DNA of 9,798 nt from Lachnospiraceae bacterium UBA7060 (GTDB taxonomy: Bacteria > Bacillota > Clostridia > Lachnospirales > Lachnospiraceae). This document shows, piece by piece, positions 6,849 to 9,798 of the stretch. The stretch covers positions 1 through 9,798 of the forward strand of contig DLAA01000013.1 of NCBI GenBank assembly GCA_002493835.1, written 5' to 3'. The translations under genes were made by a program, and so were the position numbers. Each line of letters begins with the position of its first letter. Positions within the stretch are counted from its first letter, which is position 1. Below the pieces are notes generated by a model, which saw nothing but the letters and a program-made list of their open reading frames with translations, ran no database searches and had not been told where the DNA came from.

Positions 6849-7280
6849 ATGGAGATGAACCGTTTAATGGACTTTCCCATGCTGCGGCTTTCAGAGAAAG
6901 AGAAGAAATGGCTGAAAACCAAAATGAAGGATGATTGCCCGGAGGTGGCGGACACGGCTAGGGAGATTTACATCGTATGCTTTTCCTATGCAGAGTGCAA
7001 TGCTATAAAAAAGCAGCTTGACATCAATATGCTGTCTTTTGGGGTACATACAGAGGGTGTGGAGCAGTCTGTCACGTTAGTGAGCGGGCAGATGGCGAAG
7101 CTGCTACAGTATATCGAGCATATATTGGAAATTTTTATGTGGGAGGAAGACTATTCATTGCGTCCTGACGAGGGGGATTATGACTCGTTTTTTGATGGGG
7201 AAGAAGATTTTTTCATGGAGGATTTGAAGGAGGGATTGGAAGTACAGCCTACAAAGGAGCCAGAGGATGAGGTCCTTTAA
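6849..7280 (+). CDS. Hypothetical acidic protein
   Basis: I do not recognise this family. From ATG 6849 it has 143 residues with no signal peptide or membrane segment. The first half is mixed charged and helical (LSEKEKKWLKTKMKDD). The middle is more hydrophobic (VTLVSGQMAKLLQYIEHILE). The last ~45 residues are very acidic (EEDY, DEGDYDSFFDGEEDFFMEDL). No convincing ribosome binding site precedes 6849 or the in-frame ATG at 6855. The frame stays open upstream to 6792 and includes a CTG at 6801 behind AGGG sequences, so the true start may be non-ATG or the N-terminus may have been lost with the rearrangement just upstream. It has no obvious operon partner: a terminator lies before it and about 100 bases without a gene (7281-7388) after it. 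Coding is supported by length and composition only. Confidence 0.55.
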   Translation: MEMNRLMDFPMLRLSEKEKKWLKTKMKDDCPEVADTAREIYIVCFSYAECNAIKKQLDINMLSFGVHTEGVEQSVTLVSGQMAKLLQYIEHILEIFMWEEDYSLRPDEGDYDSFFDGEEDFFMEDLKEGLEVQPTKEPEDEVL

Positions 7281-7388
7281 TGGGAAAATCGGAGTATGGT
7301 AAAGACTTAATCTAAAAATGTTGAAACGACATGAAGTGGAGGTATCTCATTCAGGCAAATTTTTTCCAGATTATTTTATGTGAAAAAG

Positions 7389-7417
7389 TTGACAGTATTC
7401 TTTAAAACTCTTATAAT
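7389..7417 (+). promoter_or_regulatory. Consensus sigma-A promoter of the tetR-FMN operon
   Basis: A perfect -35 TTGACA (7389-7394), a 17-bp spacer and a perfect -10 TATAAT (7412-7417) predict transcription starting around 7424. A promoter this strong needs repression to stay off, and the -10 lies inside the palindrome described separately. Confidence 0.88.
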
Positions 7418-7440
7418 TAAACTATGAGTTTAATTATAAG
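7410..7440. promoter_or_regulatory. Perfect palindromic operator overlapping the -10 box
   Basis: The left arm CTTATAATTAAACT (7410-7423) and right arm AGTTTAATTATAAG (7427-7440) are exact reverse complements, separated by ATG (7424-7426). The left arm contains the -10 hexamer; the right arm ends in the ribosome binding site of the TetR-type gene. This is the classic layout for TetR-family autorepression. The protein-site pairing is inferred from position. The central ATG is in frame with the regulator, but it is part of the operator and lacks its own ribosome binding site. Confidence 0.85.
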
Positions 7441-7450
7441 GAGGCAGACA

Positions 7451-8089
7451 ATGGCACGTAGAAAAAAAGAGCCGAAAAGCGTACACCGGGAAAAAATTGC
7501 TTCTGCTGCGTCAATATTGTTCATGGAGAGAGGCACAGCGGCAACCTCTATGGACGATATAGCCAAAGCAGCCGGATACAGTAAAGCGACTTTATATGTG
7601 TATTTTGAGAACAAAGAGGAAATTATTGGTATTTTAGTGTTGAACAGCATGAAAAAACTTTATCATTACATCGCTTCTGCACTGGAGCAAAAGGAAACCA
7701 CAAAAGAACAATACAATTTCATTTGTCAGGGGTTGGTTCAGTATCAGGAAGAATTTCCGTTCTACTTCAAAATGGTATTGGATAAAATCAATATTGATTT
7801 TGAAAGCCACGATTATCTTCCAGAGGAAAAAGAAACTTATCAAATAGGGGAAGAAATCAACGAAAAGATAAAGAAATTTTTAATATCTGGCATAGATAAA
7901 GGCGATTTACGCAGCGATTTGAAAATCATGCCTACTATTTTTATATTCTGGGGTATGCTGTCCGGGCTTATTCAGCTTGCGGAAAATAAAGAAGAATATA
8001 TTAAAAAAGCAATGGGATTATCAAAAAGCCAGTTTCTAGAGTATGGCTTTCATATGTTGTATTGCTCTATTGCAGACAGTGAGGAGTGA
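7451..8089 (+). CDS. TetR/AcrR-family transcriptional regulator
   Basis: A 212-residue dimeric repressor. Its N-terminal helix-turn-helix spans about residues 14-57 (AASILFMERGTAATSMDDIA, then AAGYSKATLYVYFENKEEI), a textbook TetR_N domain. The C-terminal ligand-binding part is helical and unclassified. ATG 7451 is chosen over the in-frame ATG 7424 because AAGGAGG (7438-7444) lies six bases before it and 7424 sits at the centre of the operator. The length fits the family. It almost certainly represses its own strong promoter and with it the downstream FMN-binding gene, which starts four bases after its stop. The inducer is unknown. Confidence 0.93.
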   Translation: MARRKKEPKSVHREKIASAASILFMERGTAATSMDDIAKAAGYSKATLYVYFENKEEIIGILVLNSMKKLYHYIASALEQKETTKEQYNFICQGLVQYQEEFPFYFKMVLDKINIDFESHDYLPEEKETYQIGEEINEKIKKFLISGIDKGDLRSDLKIMPTIFIFWGMLSGLIQLAENKEEYIKKAMGLSKSQFLEYGFHMLYCSIADSEE

Positions 8090-8093
8090 TGAA

Positions 8094-8510
8094 ATGAGAA
8101 TATACAAAAAGAAAATGGTATTATTTATTATTATGCTCCTTTTGCTTGTCGGTTTCGTTTGGGGAATCCTCTATCTTAAAAGTGTTGCAGATTATAAAAA
8201 GGCAGTAAAGGGAATCACCTTTGAAGATATAAATATTTCTGATATTCCTGATGGAGTTTATGTTGGTGAATATGACGTGAATTTTATATATGCCAAAGTG
8301 GAAGTTACCGTGCAAAATGGAGAAATCACCAATGTTAACATTTTGGAGCATAGACATGAACGTGGAAAGACCGCAGAAGTTATAGCTGACAAAATAGTTG
8401 GTGAACAGAAAATAGATGTAGACGCAATATCAGGCGCAACAAATTCAAGCACTGTCATAAAGAAAGCGGTTGAAAACGCTCTGAAAAGCAGTAAATTGAC
8501 CACTCTTTGA
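8094..8510 (+). CDS. Membrane-anchored FMN-binding domain protein
   Basis: A 138-residue protein with a short basic N-terminus, one hydrophobic segment at about residues 7-28 (LFIIMLLLLVGFVWGILYL) and an extracytoplasmic FMN-binding domain at ~45-135. The motif DAISGATNSS contains Thr116, the position that carries phosphodiester-linked FMN in NqrC/RnfG-like proteins after modification by ApbE. It probably carries electrons at the outer face of the membrane; the partner redox enzyme is not in the window. The start is chosen from GAGGAG (8081-8086), seven bases upstream and overlapping the end of the TetR gene; an in-frame ATG at 8043 would overlap the regulator extensively. TetR plus FMN-binding protein looks like a two-gene self-regulated unit. 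Confidence 0.88.
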   Translation: MRIYKKKMVLFIIMLLLLVGFVWGILYLKSVADYKKAVKGITFEDINISDIPDGVYVGEYDVNFIYAKVEVTVQNGEITNVNILEHRHERGKTAEVIADKIVGEQKIDVDAISGATNSSTVIKKAVENALKSSKLTTL

Positions 8511-8549
8511 CTTTTTGATTGTAACATATGCTGGGAGAGGAGGTTACTG

Positions 8550-8657
8550 ATGGCAGACGCAAATCTGAAATTTGCGTCGCCCCGTCGCGTAAACGTTCCG
8601 CAATGGGGGTTACTATGGCTTACAAAATACTCATTGTTGATGATGAAAAAATGCTGA
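8550..8657 (+). CDS. Candidate leader ORF overlapping the response-regulator start
   Basis: ATG 8550 has an ideal ribosome binding site, AGGAGG (8538-8543), six bases upstream, better than that of the response regulator itself. It opens a 35-codon frame beginning MADANLKFASPRR and ending at TGA 8655-8657, 43 bases inside the regulator in a different frame. The peptide resembles nothing I can name with confidence. It may be a translated leader that couples or dampens regulator translation, or a relic of a former gene start. A weak promoter-like pair (TTGACC at 8496-8501, TGTAAC at 8520-8525) lies just upstream. Confidence 0.35.
   Translation: MADANLKFASPRRVNVPQWGLLWLTKYSLLMMKKC
8552..8581 (+). 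promoter_or_regulatory. Stable hairpin in the response-regulator leader
   Basis: GACGCAAAT (8556-8564) and ATTTGCGTC (8570-8578) form a perfect 9-bp stem with the 5-base loop CTGAA. GGC (8552-8554) and GCC (8579-8581) extend it past a bulged A. It starts immediately after the strong AGGAGG/ATG of the leader ORF and ends 24 bases before the regulator's own GGGGG. There is no T-tract, so it is not an intrinsic terminator. A protein site or translational control element is more likely. Confidence 0.6.
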
Positions 8658-9287
8658 CAGAGTTATTGTCAAGTCACTTACAAAAGTGTGGATACGAGGC
8701 TTTTGTAGCGGAAAATGCGGAGCAGACAATATCAATACTAAATATCTATCCGGATTTAATTTTGCTTGACATTAATATGCCAGAAATGGACGGACTGGAG
8801 CTATGCAAAGTAATCCGCCAGAATGTCGTCTGCCCTATTTTGTTTCTGACAGCCCGGATTACGGAACAGGACAAAATAAACGGCTTGCAGGCTGGCGGTG
8901 ATGATTACATAACGAAGCCGTTCAGCCTGAAGGAGTTGACTGCAAAAGTGGCGGCTCACCTGCGAAGGGATGAACGAAGCAAGTGTACGCCTAAAATCGT
9001 ATCTTCTCAGGGCTTGATTATAAATCTTGCGGAACGTACAATTTTTATGGGGAAAAGCCGCTGAACCTGTCAAACCGTGAGTTTGACATTGTGGAGTTTC
9101 TGATGCGTAATGCCAATCAGATATTCGACAAGGAACGGATCTATGAAACCGTGTGGGGCTGAATGCCGAAGAAGATAGCGGAGTCATAAAAGAGCATATC
9201 CGAAAGATCAGGAATAAATTGAAAGAAGCTACGGGCAGGGAATACATCGAAACAGTTTGGGGGATGGGTTACAGATGGAAAAAATGA
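8615..9287 (+). pseudogene. OmpR/PhoB-family response regulator, interrupted by two frameshifts
   Basis: The receiver domain (residues ~1-115) is intact, with Asp9/Asp10, phosphoacceptor Asp52 (LLDINMPEMDG), Thr79 and Lys101 (TKPF). The first frame then ends at TGA 9062-9064, inside the linker. Adding one T to the run at 9042-9046 restores GEKPLNLSNREFDIVEFLMR and on to YETVWG. Adding one G at 9155-9158 restores NAEEDSGVIKEHIRKIRNKL and ETVWGMGYRW up to TGA 9285-9287. The repaired protein would be about 224 aa, the normal size for an OmpR-type activator with a C-terminal winged helix. As written, only a receiver-only product of 149 aa is made. ATG 8615 matches where receiver domains begin (MAYKILIVDDE), with GGGGG (8605-8609) upstream. 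Both lesions are single-base losses in homopolymers, so sequencing error is as likely as real decay. Confidence 0.88.
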
Positions 9288-9798
9288 GGAAACCCGGATC
9301 GATAAAAAGAGCTTTTATCTGTGCGGTAGCTGCTACGATGTTTCTTGTCTTTGCAGCATCTGCCCTGACAATTTATGGATGCTGTCGTGTACAGAAAATG
9401 TTACTTCCCGATTCCCAGGAAGTTTGGCTGAATACCCAAACTGTTTTAGCGGATGGGAGGGTATTAGAGGGAGGACAGAGGGTTATTCTTGACGAACCTG
9501 CTCAAGTGTGTATGTTCGTTCCAACCGGAGCGGATGTAACTCTGGAGAATACGAAATTCATAATAGAGAAAATCGAGTCCGGTTTCGTGGCGCTTCGCCC
9601 AAAGCAACAGTTACTATACAGAGTGGCAGGCATTTCTATGCTGCTGTTTCCTTTTGTCTATTCCATTACAGGTATCATGTTGTGTGCATGGTGGTTTTAT
9701 AGGAGGGAACTGTCGCTGCCCATTCAGGTTCTTGCTGATGCAACAAAACATATCAGGGAGCAAGACCTTGATTTTATGGTTGATTATAACAGGAATGA
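9275..9798 (+). CDS. Sensor histidine kinase, N-terminal part (runs off the window)
   Basis: The frame is open from ATG 9275 to the window end (174 full codons). It has a first membrane helix at about residues 13-35 (FICAVAATMFLVFAASALTI), an extracytoplasmic region of ~75 residues, a second helix at ~117-142 (ISMLLFPFVYSITGIMLCAW) and the start of a HAMP linker (RRELSLPIQVLADATKHIRE). The catalytic His and ATPase domains lie beyond the window. It overlaps the restored end of the response regulator by 13 bases, the usual arrangement of translationally coupled kinase-regulator pairs. An alternative start is ATG 9284. No strong ribosome binding site is seen, which fits coupling. The small sensor loop gives no clue to the signal. 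Confidence 0.85.
   Translation, partial: MEKMRKPGSIKRAFICAVAATMFLVFAASALTIYGCCRVQKMLLPDSQEVWLNTQTVLADGRVLEGGQRVILDEPAQVCMFVPTGADVTLENTKFIIEKIESGFVALRPKQQLLYRVAGISMLLFPFVYSITGIMLCAWWFYRRELSLPIQVLADATKHIREQDLDFMVDYNRN

Noticed and set aside
7424..7450. Earlier in-frame ATG for the TetR-type regulator
   Set aside because: It is the centre of the palindrome, at about the +1 of transcription, and has no ribosome binding site. AAGGAGG points to ATG 7451.
8528..8614. Longer N-terminus for the response regulator starting at 8528
   Set aside because: The added residues match nothing in receiver domains, which begin at MAYKILIVDDE, and they run through the leader hairpin.
9508..9702. 64-codon plus-strand frame inside the kinase
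   Set aside because: It overlaps the open sensor kinase frame that shows two membrane helices and a HAMP start; this second frame has no such features.
1..9798. CRISPR arrays, tRNA or rRNA genes, insertion sequences with terminal repeats
   Set aside because: No regularly spaced repeats, tRNA-like cloverleaf or rRNA segment was seen on reading either strand. The only mobile-type trace is the Rpn remnant, with no terminal inverted repeats recognised.

Overview
The window looks like a chromosomal segment of a gut-type Clostridia member, most likely Lachnospiraceae. The reasons are strong AGGAGG ribosome binding sites, a ROK-controlled sugar operon, a clostridial HPr-like domain, an Rpn-family nuclease remnant, and a VanR/OmpR-type two-component pair. 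This placement is inferred from protein style; no rRNA or other marker gene is present.

Left block (171-6173): a divergently transcribed ROK-family repressor (minus strand) faces a four-gene plus-strand operon. The operon encodes a long-chain polyol/hexonate dehydrogenase (mannitol dehydrogenase family), a GntP-family permease, a PfkB-family sugar kinase carrying an N-terminal HPr-like domain, and a small VOC (glyoxalase-fold) protein. The genes are 1 to 12 nt apart and each has its own ribosome binding site. The logic is uptake of a sugar acid or polyol, oxidation/reduction to a keto form, then phosphorylation. The exact substrate cannot be read from the sequence. Both divergent promoters have a palindrome just downstream of the predicted start of transcription, and the two share the core TTATATCT, suggesting one repressor controls both.

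Middle block (6174-7280): a degraded zone. It holds the first ~82 codons of a bifunctional aldehyde-alcohol dehydrogenase (adhE) with an in-frame amber stop. These are joined directly to the last ~80 codons of an Rpn-family recombination-promoting nuclease/transposase, followed by an intrinsic terminator. An unrecognised acidic protein of about 143 aa follows.

Right block (7389-9798): a TetR-type regulator is transcribed from a consensus promoter (TTGACA, 17 bp, TATAAT) whose -10 lies inside a perfect 14+14 bp palindrome. It is followed by a membrane-anchored FMN-binding domain protein. After a leader with a perfect hairpin and a small overlapping reading frame come an OmpR-family response regulator, interrupted by two single-base frameshifts in homopolymer runs, and the start of its sensor histidine kinase, which runs off the window.

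The items most worth following up are the HPr-like/PfkB fusion lacking the phosphocarrier histidine but keeping the regulatory serine, the TetR palindrome/promoter overlap, the adhE::rpn junction, the response-regulator leader, and whether the frameshifts are real.
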